A stretch of DNA of 64,000 bases from Cytidiella melzeri. Its lineage: Eukaryota > Basidiomycota > Agaricomycetes > Polyporales > Irpicaceae. Positions 21,712-34,316 of the stretch are shown one piece after another. The DNA is taken from the NCBI GenBank assembly GCA_022592445.1, contig JABYQR010000109.1, forward strand, positions 1 to 64,000, written 5' to 3'. The position numbers and the translations under genes are program-made. Within the stretch, counting starts at the first letter, position 1. Each line of letters starts with the position of its first letter. The notes beneath the pieces were generated by a model. It searched no databases, had not been told where the DNA came from, and was given only the letters and a program-made list of their open reading frames with translations.

Positions 21712-22192
21712 ATGCCTATGCTGAGCATGGACGTTGCCCAAACCTTGTGAGTTGACTATGCAAACCCAATGTTGCACACAGTATTCAGTTAGCTATCTGC
21801 AGCCGTCGCCGCGAAGAACCTACAGGTTTTGTGGAGCTACTTGCTCGTAGCGCAGCATTACCGCGCGCACCTCCGTCTGACTCTCACGCTAAGCAGCAAC
21901 CTCATCCTCGGAGCGATCCCACTGAGGCTGAACTCTTGCGTGAGCTGGAACAACTGGAGGGTGAAATGCAACAACAATTCAACGCAATGACACCAGAACA
22001 GCGGAGGCAGTTCATGCTGGTAATTACTTCACCGGAAGGCCAGAGGTTTTTTAGACCAAAAGAACCCACCGGACCTGCGCCTAGGGCAACAACTGTGAGC
22101 CTGACTCTGCTCATCAATGTTTCACCTAACATATAGTTTTCTCTCTGTAGACCCCCGGGTCGCAGACCTCTGGGCCGCCGCGAAGAACCTAG
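21712..22192 (+). CDS. Small acidic/Gln-rich protein, unknown
   Basis: Exons 21712-21746, 21803-22094 and 22151-22192, GT-AG introns of 56 nt, total 122 aa with phase closing. The N-terminus is MPMLSMDVAQTF. A central segment is helical and charged (EAELLRELEQLEGEMQQQF, then TPEQRRQF), probably a coiled coil. No domain is recognised. A near repeat of CCGCCGCGAAGAACCTA-like sequence occurs at the start of exon 2 and at the stop. The start codon is 10 bp from the right inverted repeat of the putative transposon, so its promoter must lie in that element. Confidence 0.6.
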
Positions 22193-22846
22193 CGAGTGTA
22201 CTGCAAAATTCCACCCGAAGTAGGGCAGCTTTGTCAATCCACTTCGGTCAGTAGTCTTCCGCCGACTGTAACTGCCAGCACTGATTTATCGAGTGGCAGG
22301 GGGATAGGGAGGCCCAAAGGTCCCAGGCTCGCAGCATCGAAAAAATCTCGACTGAAGGGGAGGACTGGCGTAGTAGTTACTGCCATGCTGCTTGATTTGT
22401 ATGATGCTGTTCTTCTGGTTAAAAGTGCGAATGTGATTGGATTTGAACTGGGACTGTACAAGTTGCTTCAACTGATTAGCATGTGTGTGATCACGACGTA
22501 TACTGTGTGTGAGTCTCGGAGAGTGCGACGATGACGATAGCACGATCTTCGCTCGTGCTTTTTGTAGACCACAGTCAGTGTCACGGTAGCGACGAATCGA
22601 CCAAGACATGACGCTAACAATATTTTACCTTCATCTCCAACTGGCATATCCTCAAACAAAACACTCATTACAACACTTGAATGAATTCAACTAGATGATA
22701 CAGAAAGCATTGAACCAGTACTAGAATACAAGAACGAAGGGCGCAGGGCTCATACGACAACGTTCAGGATAACACCACCCTTCTAGAACAAACAAGGCCA
22801 AAAAAACACGAAGCTATGAAGAAAGAGGTCTTCTGCCGTAGCTTCA
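22193..22846. other. Intergenic between convergent genes
   Basis: Presumably holds the 3' ends of both neighbours. No gene or RNA gene is recognised. Confidence 0.4.
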
Positions 22847-25173
22847 TCAAATTCCCGCCCGCTGCCTGAAATGTCTGTTTTGTTTCCCGTATCGCATGGG
22901 AGGGCCTCCATTGTTTCGAGAATTGACCAGGCGACCAAAAGGGTTTATAGGGTGGATTTTGCGCTCGCTAGGGCTATTTTTGTGGTATGGAGAAGCCGAC
23001 GATGTAGTCAATGGAATCCGCGCGTATCGACCCAACGAGCCCTCATCGTCGTCTTCATGAGGAGACTTACGCTTCCGGTCGTTCTCACTGTCTCTGCGCT
23101 TCGGCTGAGATGCAGCAGCGTAAAATGATTGGGTGGAGATCGGACCCATGCGCGCGGCGGCTGGCGGAGGCGGAGTCGCTGGAGTGGTAGATGCAGATGG
23201 TACAGGAGGTAATGGTTTGTCAGTTACTTTCGTTGATGCCGACTCGAGTTCAGCCTTGGCATCCACTTTCTCCCCCAAATCCTCCGAGTCGTCGTCGTCG
23301 TCGTCGTACTGGGCCAAGCTCTGGAGAGCTGCAGAGGGTTTGACAGGTGATGGCACAGGAGTTGACTGTGTCTCGGCGATCTTTCTCTTGAGCTTTTCTG
23401 ACTGCGGGTCAGGGCGTGACTCTTTTGCATCGAATGCGGGCACCGGCAAAGGAGAAGGGAGAAGTGGACCAATGAATCGGGTTGTGCTAGGTGATGCAGA
23501 TGGCTGTGCTCCTCCCTCGTCCTCGTCACTGCTCTCGACCGCCTTCTTCCTCTTCATTCCCGCTGCGACGCCCGCCTTTGGTACTTTGCGCACAGGAGCG
23601 GACGTGCTCCCTATGACAGCATCAAGCCCTTGTCCCTTGTCGCGAAGGTAAAATAGCATGTACGCGTTCTTCAAACCCAGAGGGGCCTGGTAAGCCGTTG
23701 ACACCGATTCGTCGTTCATCTCATGCCATCTTCCGTGTGCATCCTTGACAAAAGCGTAGTAATGACCAGAGTTGGGACCACCGCCTGCATGACATATAAC
23801 GCCGTAAAGTGTATAGGAAGGCCCATGTTGACCCTGACTCATGTACGGCTGTAGCGACATCCGCTCGTCGTAGCGAATCGGGTGAGCCATCTTGCGCCCC
23901 ATGGGAGTAAAACGCTTTAGGTGGACAGTAAGGGCGGCAGGGGCTTCGTGGATAGTGAATTGCTTGTCGGCTGTCACATGCTTCTTGCACCTGGCGAGAA
24001 ACGATCAGGTATATATGCGCCATGACACTCAGAATCACTTACTTTTCGCACTTGTACTTGTCAGCGCCTTTCAAGTGGTCGACTGCAACGAATTTACGTA
24101 GAGCATCTCTGAGGTTGTGCACATTGTAGATGTCAATGCTGAGGTCGAGGATACTGTCAAAAGTATCGCTGTTATAGCCACACGAAAGGCAACTGACGCG
24201 CGAACGCAAGCGGCCGCCGAAGATCTTGTGAACCCAGGTTGTTTCCGCAATCTTGTGATCAAGTTTTCTTCAAAGTGTATCAGCTCGTGTCAAACCAATT
24301 TCCACGAGTGTTTGGACTCACGGGGGATATCCAGCGAGACAAGACTTTTGTAAAGCGTCGATGGCGTAACGAAGGAACTCGTGCGAGTCTTCCTGTCTCC
24401 CTTTTCGCAAATGCTTTGCAATGTCTATAGGCACGTCCAGTCAGAAGACAATAAGAGCCAAGTTGCACAGAACATACGTTGTAGCTTGCTAGTTATGACA
24501 TAAGGCATCACGGCATGCTTCGCCTTGTAGCAAGTTATCATGAGCTCTCGCATCGAGCACGACATACAGAAGCCAGCCTTCACAGCACCTATAGGTTTTG
24601 GTGGGCTGTGAGTACAACTATGCGGGTGTACAAAGAGAACAGTGCGTACATTTGTCTGCCTTGTCATGTCGCAAGAGCACATTCATCAATGGCGTCGTGT
24701 GAAGCAAACATTGCAGTGCACTGTTGAGGAAGCACGTGTTCCCCGAGTTGACCAAGCCACATCCTTTGACAGCTCCCGATGGCCAGGAGGTCTCGATGGG
24801 ATGGTCGTATAAAGACTTCGTGTCCGGAGTTGTCGCAGAGGACTTATCGGCTTCGGATTGCGAGTTGCGACGCGATTCAGAGGCCTTGACACAGCACAGG
24901 TGCTAGCAGTTGAACAAGGGTGATCGTGTAATCGAAATGAAAGTCCCTCACCTCAGTCCTTCCAGCCTTGGGCGTCCCAGTCCCATTCCCATTGATAGGC
25001 GTGTACTTCTGAATCCCCTCGACCACGGCCAATGTGCCAGACGAAGAGCCTTCTACAAACTCTACAGGTGGTGGTAGGAGCGCGTTGAACGCTTCTAAGT
25101 CCTTGGCGGGACGATATTGTGCCAGATCATGAGAGTCTAGTACGGCGGCTGGCGGAAGAGGCGCAGCTAACAT
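22847..25173 (-). CDS. Ubiquitin carboxyl-terminal hydrolase, USP36/42 type
   Basis: Cysteine protease that removes ubiquitin from proteins. Exons (complement) 25173-24952, 24902-24650, 24588-24478, 24424-24322, 24267-24043 and 23990-22847 give 685 aa; all phases close. The Cys box [13 protein letters not shown] has the nucleophile near residue 131. [10 protein letters not shown] follows, then a zinc-binding CLSC...CEKC ribbon, and the His box [12 protein letters not shown] (His about 381) with WHEMND. The catalytic core ends near residue 420. The tail is low-complexity, acidic and lysine-rich, with possible nuclear signals. Similarity to USP36/42/yeast Ubp10 is from the core; in that family nucleolar or chromatin roles are known, but here that is inference. 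No lesion is seen. Confidence 0.92.
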
Positions 25174-25885
25174 TTTGTTGTGTATCTGCTCCTTCCAGGT
25201 GCACAATGCGCGCTGGATGCGCTTTTGCGGTGATACTGATCTGTGGAAGGACCGAGAAAGCGAGAGATGAAGGCGTAACGTCGCGTAAAACGATGTTGTC
25301 AGAGAGTTTTTGAGGGGGTGATGAGGGCGCGGAGCAGGAGGTTATACCTCAGCGCTTAAATTGCCGAATATACCTTGTTCGTTCATATTAGACGCTCCAC
25401 ATCCCACATGGCAAAAGGATGGAGTCGCGCGACCGTGACACAACCGTGACGAGCCTGAGATGCATTTGTGGCAGTCTCTGTTATTAGTGGCTGGATAGCT
25501 GCCACATATCATACAAAGTGAAGTATCAAAGGCTGGATATTAAACCGTCTTTCAGGCTCGAGGCTTTTAGGAACTTTCATTGACGACGGTGCAAGCTTGA
25601 CGTACAAATAACTTTCATCTTGAAGAGTCGGACAAATCAGCAGCGCGAATTGAGGTTCACATAGCTTCAGAATTATGCATATGACTGTACCCTGGTTATC
25701 ATTACTTGGAGGTATCGTTGGAGACCTCTGGAGAAGGGTATCGAAGGTATGTAAGGTACAAAGAAAAAAGTCCATAAAAATACGTTGCGGATCCCGTGCT
25801 GAATCCCTCATGTGATAGTAAAGCAGGGCCAGGAAGAGGGCATGAGTAGAAGCATGAAAATCATAATAAAAGACATGCCGAACAA
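25174..25885. other. Intergenic between two minus-strand genes
   Basis: Promoter side of the USP gene and 3' flank of the zinc-finger gene. No further gene is recognised. Confidence 0.4.
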
Positions 25886-27133
25886 TCAGAAGAAGATAGA
25901 TGGCTGAGACCAGTCAGCGAAAGACGTGTCATAGCCGTACAGATTTTCACCGTCCTGGCATAGTGAAGAGCCGAATGAGCTGGTGGCATAGAGCAACGGC
26001 TCTGGTGACGGAGACAAAGAAATCGGAGATGAACCCTGCGACGGTCGGAAGGTTGCGGATAGATAACCGTCGAATGAGGTATACGGGTAGCTTTCTGCGT
26101 ACCCGATGTTGGGGTTGTATAACAGGTTCGATGTCCCAGAAAATGCGCCGCGAAGACCAGAGTGACTTGCAGGGGGATATGGCGAAGAGGAGTACCCCGA
26201 AGGGTACAACGCGTCGTAGGCTATAATATTAGTTAGTTAGTTGAAGAAACAAGGGAATGACCACTGGATTACTGACGAAAATTGTGTTGCTGGTCGTCCA
26301 GCGAGTAAGGCAAATTCATGAGCTCTTCCGGGAGCTGGTCAGGGGAAGGGGAAAGAGACGGTGAAAGGGATGAGGGTGTTGTCATGGGCAGATCGATAGT
26401 GAGTTCGGGCGGACTGCCCATATCGCTTTCAATGTCGGTCAAGGGACTCAAGGAAAAGATAGGAGGTGACTCCGGCGCTTCTATCTTGATAATCAGGGTG
26501 TCAAGGAGAGCATCCATCTCCTCCTCTTTGATTTTGTGCTTCCTCGTTAAATGCACCTTCATGTTGGATCGCCGTTTAGAGCTGGTGAATGGCATGTTTA
26601 GTACACGTAGAGGATTTGAACGGCTCGATGACTGACGAGATATAACAATGGGGGTAGCAGCAAGTGTACTGGGAGCCGCCGTGTACCTCTCTCTGGTGAC
26701 GAGAGCAAGAGGATGGGTCGCTGAAGGCCTTGCGACAAGATCCTATGCTGCACATGTGAGGCTTCTCTCCGGTGCTGTACAAGAGAATCAACAAAAGGTT
26801 ATTGCACACGTCAAATGGAGCGAGGACGTACTGGATGTTGTAATGAGATTTCATGGCCGACCTCTGTGCAAATCGGCTGGAGCAGCCAGCCGCTGGACAC
26901 CTGAACTCCCTGAGAGTAATGTTTTAGTACAAGACAAATATTAGTCCGTGAGGCTTACTTCTTCTTATCATGGACTGTCTTGACATGACGGTTGAGGTCT
27001 CCCTTGCCGGTGAACCCCTTGTCGCAAGTGCCCTCCGTACACCAATATTCCTACGAACAGTAACGTTGAGCATGACAGTCTGCAACGAACGCATGAATAC
27101 GCTCACCCGCGACTTTGTAGCAATCCTAGGCAT
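25886..27133 (-). CDS. C2H2 zinc-finger transcription factor, four fingers
   Basis: Exons (complement) 27133-27107, 27050-26959, 26909-26832, 26774-26637, 26581-26277 and 26220-25886 give 324 aa with exact phase. Four C2H2 fingers fill residues 13-127: C13/C18/H31/H36, C44/C49/H62/H66, C74/C79/H92/H97 and C104/C109/H122/H127. Finger linkers include TGEKP between fingers 2 and 3. Two introns use GTCAGT donors, which fit the phase and finger spacing. The C-terminal 200 residues are rich in Pro, Ser and acidic residues, a likely activation region. A nuclear DNA-binding regulator is clear; targets are unknown. Confidence 0.88.
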
Positions 27134-27898
27134 GATGGGTCGTGCTGCCTCGGTATCAAGATGAAGCTCTTCTAGAGCTTTTCCGTGGCGGCAGATAGAG
27201 TCGTAAAGTGGGGGTGCACAGCACTTCCCAAGTAATGAACAGCGAACAAGCCGAGTGTTCGTTAAACCAGAGGTCCAAAGCTCTGGTTGCCGTCAAGCGT
27301 CCTCGTTTGTCGGAGAGAGAGGGGAAAGTAATGAAAGCGTTTGCCGGGGATGTGATTCGCCAGACTTATAACCGTTCTCAATGGACGATCGACTAATGGA
27401 ACAGATTCCATCGCCATTACCCTGTTTCTCGCGATATTTTGGGTGGATTGAGGAACCCACCCGCGTCTGTTAATTGTCTTGCACATGGCGGAGTTGCTGG
27501 CTCGGCGAGACAGCGCCGGGCTGTAGCCATTGAGGATGGTGGTGTCGTGTCAAAACAATTAAAGTAGGCGGGCGCCTCGATGAAAAGACTGATCTCAGAT
27601 CTGGCAAAAGCCCAACGATCTGGCCCATAATAGGTAACCTAGTTCACCCGGCGTTCAATCTGAGATGCGATTGACAATGTGAAGCCGAGAGCCTACCAGA
27701 GGGCTTTTCTAGATGTTTATTACAGCTTTCTTGTTCGATGATTGTAAACTCACAGAACATATCGGCCTGGCATGATCATCAGGGAGGCATACATCAAAGA
27801 TCGCGCCACAGAATAACGAGCCATACTATCCATCCTTCCCAACAAACGGCACAAGGAATTGCGGGGGAATCGTAGAGCTGTCCAAACGACAGCGCATG
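27134..27898. other. Intergenic between two minus-strand genes
   Basis: Promoter side of the zinc-finger gene; nothing else recognised. Confidence 0.4.
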
Positions 27899-29426
27899 TT
27901 ATTCGTTTCCCAAGCCTGGACCGTCAATCTTTTTCAATATCTCCAGCCAAGGCGCAATTGCAGCTAGATCCGGCCAGGTAAGTGAGGCGTACTGGCTTCT
28001 GCCTGCTCCATCAACGAGGTCCCAGTCCTGTAGAGTGTCACTAGTTGTGGGCTCTTTGGTTCGTGGTCCGACGAGCTGCGCTGTAATCCTATTCAAAACC
28101 TAACAGTAAGACACGCTGCACGGATTATCGATTCTGAATCGTACTACTTACATTAACGGACCGACCCATTGCATTCCTTCTTCCTCAAGATCGTCCTTGA
28201 TCATCCAGCGTTTGTCTTCGCCACTCGGGGTGAAGAATGGATAATTGGCGTGGCAACGAGCGGGTAACGGATGCGTCATGTTCCGGTAAATCTGGTGGAT
28301 GTCGCCTAATCAAGAGCATTAGGCGTAAACCTCTGATAACACTGGATGTTCAGGTTTTGCTCACCAATGAATTGAGGCGGATGATCAACTCTATCAGCCG
28401 CGGCCATTCCATTGTCATCTGGGGGAATTGTGGCGGGTGCCACTTCGGCCATTTCATTCTCTATCCCCGGAGGATGTAAAAAGAGCCGTGCGTTGCTGTT
28501 GACGGAAGTTGGGCCCCTGGGTTTATTGAGAACGCCGAGGGCAATTATCCTGATATCAATAAGCTCGACAACGAGCTTCCACAGACAATGTGAGAATTTT
28601 GCACCCGACACGGAGGAAACGAAGAAATAATAACGCACTCGCACCCGCGTTGGGAGGTGATCAAGGTTATTTTGTAACCTGCGGTGGAGAGTGTTGCTCA
28701 GCCGCGGGGTAGCTCTCCAAACGGGGAACTAACGGTGCGTACTTCAGATCGTCAAAAATGACTACTGGCTCAAAGTTTCTGGATGCTGACTGAAGCTCGT
28801 TCGCAACTCCGTTGCGTCGGAGGACAATGTATCTGGTGAAACAAAGGAACGGTCACCGAAACTGACTGTAATTCGCTGTGTTTGATTTTACCTCGTCCAT
28901 GCTTCATCAGAAGTACAAGAGGTGTTCGCTCTGTGCCACACCCGATGGAGTATCCTAAACCACGCAGGGTAGTAACTCACAGAGGTCAGGAATGCGGCAC
29001 CTCTCGAACATTATGCTGTACGCACTTCAGAAACGTCCCCTGCCAGGTACCATCCTCTTTCTTCCATTTCCTCCAACTCGGTAGAAACCTTCTTTTGAAA
29101 CACTCTTCCCATTCCCATTCCTTTAGCCGCGGCAAAGTAGCCTCAAACAGCAGCCACTCGGCCCTCGCTAGACTGAGTATCTCGACCCAGTTATGCCGGG
29201 GAACAGTGTGACGAACGCTCAGTGTTTTAAGACACGGTTCGTATGGGGCTCCTCCGGTGTGATGCATATTTCTGAGAATCGGCCGACGCCATGGATTCAA
29301 TGAGGAGTCTGAAGCTATGGTATGTAGACGGCGAGAGAGATAGGAAACCAAGACTAGGGAAGTAAGATTTAGTTCTCCCAGAATCTCGGCGATGAGTTCA
29401 ACGGGCAGCGACTCGAATCCACCCAT
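27899..29426 (-). CDS. F-box protein
   Basis: The first exon (29426-29026) begins MGGFESLPVELIAEIL, an F-box that recruits Skp1 in SCF ubiquitin ligases. Further exons: 28954-28892; 28832 onward to 28365; 28305-28152; 28099-27899, ending GPGLGNE. Parts such as the run DKRWMIKDDLEEEGMQWVGP are typical of Agaricomycete F-box proteins of unknown substrate. In the third exon the frame changes near 28730; either a short intron (candidate acceptor TTAG at about 28725) or an indel is present, so the middle is uncertain. No leucine-rich or WD repeats are seen. Confidence 0.75.
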
Positions 29427-29853
29427 GACCTACCGTGTCGGAGGGGCGAGGAGGAAGATGCTGGAACGGCTGTCAGTGACGCTAGGCTGCGCAGTGTGGC
29501 GGATGCTGCAGCGGGCGTTAAATAATATTAATAGTATGCTGAAATTCACCAGACGCATGTTGATGCCTCGCGAGAAGCGCATTTTCTGCTAGACATTCTT
29601 GTACAAACAGCAGCAGTTTGGACTTGTGTGAGGAGTTGGCGACTGGACAATCAATGAAACTTGTTGCAAGTGCTTGCCAACGCCACGAAGAGGTTGCAGT
29701 CCACGAGCGCCTACAGTAATCGTGGTTTTGACCTCCACGTGGCGGTTCGCACGGCTGCTAAATCGTGTTTCCCCTCAGGCTGGATCTCTGTATAGTACCT
29801 CTTTCCTAACTTCATATTCCTTACAAAAGCCCTCACGTATCTCAGGCTTCTAT
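29427..29853. promoter_or_regulatory. Divergent promoter region, F-box gene and ArfGAP gene
   Basis: 427 bp between two start codons pointing apart, so both promoters must be here. No specific motif is convincing. Confidence 0.5.
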
Positions 29854-31319
29854 ATGGACCAGACGGTAGCAAAAAGAACTCTGCAAGAGCTGATCAAGAA
29901 CGAAGAGCTGGGAAATAAGAAATGCGTAGATTGCGGCAATCCTAATCCCCAGTGGGCTACTGTCAGGTTAGCCATAGCCGTACACTTTGCTAGATAAAGA
30001 AACCAATCTAATGTCTCTAGTTTTGCCGTGTTTTTATGTCTGCAGTGCGCTGGAGTACACAGAGGGTTCGGTGTTCACATCAGGTTCGTCGTGTCGACAT
30101 CGATGCACTGGCAGTGCGGTTGATGATGACCGAAAGCTTCGTACGATCCGTGTCAATGGACACATGGCAGGAAGAGCAAATCAAACGTATGCAGGTGTGT
30201 CACGACGACAGACGTACTGAATATTAGTCTCACACGCTTTGCAGCTGGGGGGAAACAAACCATTCAAGGACTTCATGGAGTCCTATCCCGCCGCCCAAGG
30301 TGGTTACACTGAAGGCATGAATGCGTATGAGACATATCACTCGTGGGCTGCCACACAGTATCGTGAGAAGGTGAGATAGATTCGTCTTCATTGCTCTAAC
30401 TATGAATGACCTGAATTTCATCGTCATTCAGCTCGATGCGGACATTGCTGGCAAAAACTGGTCAATGTCTTCCCCACCGGCTGACAGGCAAGCTTTCGCT
30501 AACCCTCTTGGCGCCCCCGGACGACCCACGTCAGCCCAGGGATTGCGCAAGTCAAGGGCTTCTGCGCGAACCACAACTGCACGCTCCGGCTCACCCGCCA
30601 CACCAACAGGTACGCCCAACCACACGACTTCATCCTTTCCGGACCAAAAGACTGCCAACGAAGCCTTCTTTGCCGGCCTTGGTGATACGAATGCATCCCG
30701 ACCGGAGGATCTCCCGCCTTCGCAGGGTGGGCGTTACCAAGGTTTCGGTAATACACCATCACAGTCTTTACATCCATCGTATGGCCTTTCCTCTGCGGCC
30801 GCACCGACGCTCGGTGACTTGCAGGAAAACCCGATGGCTGCATTGAGCAAGGGATGGTCTTTATTTTCGTCCGCTGTCGTTGGTGCTTCTCGCGTCGTCA
30901 ACGATAGTATAATTCAGCCTGGCATGGAAAGGGTTAGGGATCCCAACTTTCAATCTCAAGTCAAAGGATACGTCAGCGAGGCAGGAAAGCGCGCAGGAGA
31001 GATAGGCACAACCGCGAACACTTGGACGAAACACACGCTTGGTGTTGACGTCGTGGAAGGCGTCGGAGGCGTGGTCGGATCGGTTCGAGACACTGTGGGA
31101 GGCGGTCCAAGCAGGCGGGGTTATGGTGTTGTCGATCAGAACTACTCTGGCGAGAGCTCGTCTTTATACCACGACCATGAGGAAGATGACTTTTTTGACC
31201 ACCATAGTTCGTCAGCCCCGGCGCACCCAACGCCGACGTCGGCCAGTGGTCTGACTTCGAGAGCTGGTGCGAGCCACGCTAAAAAGAATGAAGACTGGGA
31301 CGAGTGGAAGGATTTCTAG
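29854..31319 (+). CDS. GCS1: Arf GTPase-activating protein, Gcs1/ArfGAP1 type
   Basis: Stimulates GTP hydrolysis by Arf on Golgi membranes. Exons 29854-29966, 30021-30083, 30137-30194, 30245-30370 and 30432-31319 give 415 aa with exact phase. The zinc finger has the required C-x2-C-x16-C-x2-C (C24, C27, C44, C47) and the catalytic arginine in CAGVHRGFG (Arg 52). After the domain comes a Ser/Thr/Pro-rich linker, then helical segments around GWSLFSSAVVGASRVV that resemble the lipid-packing sensor of ArfGAP1/Gcs1. The C-terminus is DEWKDF. Upstream ATGs are not in frame. Confidence 0.92.
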
Positions 31320-32168
31320 GTTCAATTGTTCACAATTACCAGCACCTATAGCGATAGTATTTATTGACTCTAGCTGTAACCTCTGGGTGTGTAGACTAGG
31401 TGTACACCAAACAACCGGTGCTGGCGCTGGGTCTTTCAAGTTCTGCCACGACGTCGAGGACAATGAACCGTGGCAGTGCGCGGCCTCCGCGGTGGTATGT
31501 TTGTCATGAAGGGTTTACTTGTAGCTTGGGCAAGTCTGTTAGCATTGTGATAATTTGTGAGGTACACGAGTTGACCTGGTGCAAACTACAATGCTGGTGC
31601 AATATCCGCTTGTCTGGTGTGAGATACGAGTTAGTCATAACACTGAAATCTGGTCATACTGGCGGTGTCTGTTCTGAGAGAAAGTCGACCATTACTGGGC
31701 AATGAAATGAAGAGGCAGTAGCCGGTGCACGTCGCCGTGGCATCTATGGGAACTCAGCTGGCGGATCGCCCAGGCAATAATTATTGCTTGTTTCTGACTA
31801 CCCATCATCCTCGTCGGCCACTGGCCTCTTCGTCCTGTACGACAACGACCTGCGGCTTTCTGGCTGGCATCTTGCAAACCACGCACACGGCACTCTCTGC
31901 AGGACGCTGCGAAGCGGACCCGGTCTGGCGGTGATTGCCCACTACTCTACCCTACTCATCGCTTTCCGTAGCGTCGGGTTCAGATCTCTCACCCTTCGTC
32001 CATCTCGCTGTGTTACCGACCACGACTGTGTTTGCCCTGTGAGAAGATACCTTGGTACAGGCGTTCGACACGGTATATCATTACCCTCCACCTCGACCAA
32101 CCAGTCCTCGTCAGTTGTCCAAACCCGCACCCCGCTAGTCATTGCTCATTCGACTGCACCTCTCGACG
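31320..32168. other. Intergenic, 3' flank of ArfGAP and promoter of velvet gene
   Basis: About 850 bp with no recognised gene; open frames here are short and without family resemblance. Confidence 0.4.
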
Positions 32169-34316
32169 ATGATCCAAAAAGTTAACCCTCCTCCGCCGCC
32201 TGCGCCGGCTATGAACACTTGGGGGAGTTGGAGCGAAGAGTCGCCGTACGGACGAAAGTGTGTGACATGGTTTCGGTCCGCGCTTACATATGTTTAGTGC
32301 CTCGCTGCAGGTACTATTCACTGGAGGTTGTGCAGAATCCAATCAGAGCTAGGATGTGTGGATTCGGAGACAAAGTGTGTTGTATGAGGGTTCAAAGTGC
32401 ACCCGACTCATCCAAGGCTTGCGTTTTTAGGACAGAAGACCATTGGCTCCTGCTGCAGTGGCTAAGATGCACGTCCAAAGGCCGGACTCATCTCTAGTAG
32501 ATGTCGAGTAAGTGACAATATTCCTGTCATTGATGCAATAATGTAATCCTCCGATTAGCGAGGTCGACTGTTCCTTTTTTCTCGTCACTGTTGACTTATG
32601 GTCTGCGGACGGGACGAAGGAGATGAACTTGGTCCTTCATCCCACTTCTGCGGATAGGTATACACCGGCTAACGCACCCGCAAAGACGAAACGAAAGCCA
32701 GCAGCCTCATCAACTGCCCCTCCCAGCCAGCCTTCTGTAGAGCAAAGCCCTGTTCCTCCCACGCCCAGCACCTCTCAGTACCCATCAGTACGCTGAGCGT
32801 CTCTAACCCTATTGCGCCAAGCTGACGCTCTCTCTCAGCAGGCGAGTGTCATGACCCCATACATGCCCCCAACAAGTCCTACGTACACTGAGCAAGGATA
32901 TCCTTTCCCTACGGATACCGCGCCTGTTCAAGATACTACTAGCTATCAGTCTTACGGACCTCAGGAGGCTACTACGTCGTGGAATTATGCTTCTCAAGGG
33001 GTTATGGACCGCCCAGGTCAGACGTATGGCCCGCCAGCACTGCCCTCTATACATACTGCGATGGGAAGGAGCGATGCTTCGGGCGCTATAGACGAGGCGA
33101 ATGATACGGAGGTAGTATACAGCAGTGCTAGCGCAACTAGCGAAACTTGGCAAGTCAATGGTTCTGCTCGTCCTAGCGGTGAAGGCATGTCCTACCGCCC
33201 CTGGCCCAGCGACCAACAACCTTATAACCCGCTGGAAGACCAGGCTGTTACCCACGGGCAAGAAGTTATTGACCCTGCTCTCCGAGGACCTCAATTACAG
33301 CCGTCAGGTAGTCAACATCCGACGTGGTCCACTGCCCCTGTGGATCATTATGCCTCGAGATATGTCTCGGTACCAAACGCAGTACAGCCAGCTGCAGCTT
33401 CTCACGTCGCGACAACACACCACTCGTCTCCCGTAGAGACGTCTATGTATGCCTCGGCATCCTATGCGCAGCAACAACAAGAGCAACAGCATCAACAACA
33501 AGCCCAAGGTCCAGATCAGACACCGTTCCAGCAGGCTCAAACCTACGCACGAGAAAATACCCCGCCGTCGACGATACCTCCGTTACCACGGCATACTTAC
33601 ACACGAACTCTCGTCGGCCCTCTCTCGGCAAACGCGTGCCGACTACTCGACGAACACCGGAAGCCGGGCATCTTCTTCCTCTTCCAGGATCTCTCCATTC
33701 GCACCGAAGGCAAGTGCCACTACGCAGCCGCAGCGCCGTGCAAGGTTTCCATCTAGTCCCAACTGTCAACTAAACTAAACGTTCGTCTATTTTTGATCTC
33801 AGGTACGTTCCGCCTTCGGCTTCGACTTATGAACGTTGGCGCGTGAGTGATCTTGAGAGCGTTTCGACTTCCATTGTCTGACGTTGCTTCTTTCTCTCTA
33901 TCTTCTGCGCTAACCGTAATCGGAAACTACAACGGTTCCACATTGAATCAGCCCTCCTGCACCGGATCTTCGAGCCTACGGAGTCCACACCGACATGTCA
34001 CCCGTATTAGCGCAGACGTTCACGGAGCCTTTCGTTGTGTTCTCCGCCAAGCGCTTCCCTGGTGTACCAGGTGAGTCTCCCCTTTCGCTGCATAGCCTCT
34101 TTCCATCGATGCTGAAGACTCGGGGGTTGCAAGACACTACGGCACTTTCCATCGCCCTAGGCAATCAGGGTCAGAAGCTCCCTTTGGTTAGTCTTTACTG
34201 TTGTGCACGGCGTCTTCTTGGTACTAATCAAGACCCGCCAGCGAAATCGAAACAATAAGCAAGGCCGTAAACGACAGCGCAACGGTTCCGACGAATCTGG
34301 AGACGACTCTGATTGA
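32169..34316 (+). CDS. velB: VelB-like velvet regulator with split velvet domain
   Basis: Velvet proteins are fungal DNA-binding regulators of development and secondary metabolism that dimerise with each other. Nine exons (32169-32257, 32311-32374, 32431-32507, 32559-32787, 32839-33709, 33803-33842, 33952-34070, 34134-34186, 34242-34316) give 538 aa with exact phase. The N-terminal half-domain has VVQNPIRARMCGFGDKDRRP and SFFLVTVDLWSADGTKE; the C-terminal half has TRTLVGPLSANA, FLFQDLSIRTEGTFRL and FSAKRFPGV. Between them is a disordered insert of about 300 residues rich in Gln, Pro and Tyr. A velvet domain interrupted by a long insert is the hallmark of VelB. Intron 5 uses a GC donor (GCAAGT at 33710). 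The tail is basic, then acidic. Confidence 0.92.

Noticed and set aside
23133..23651. 172-codon plus-strand ORF
   Set aside because: Antisense to the low-complexity tail of the ubiquitin protease, whose frame is fixed by splice phases.
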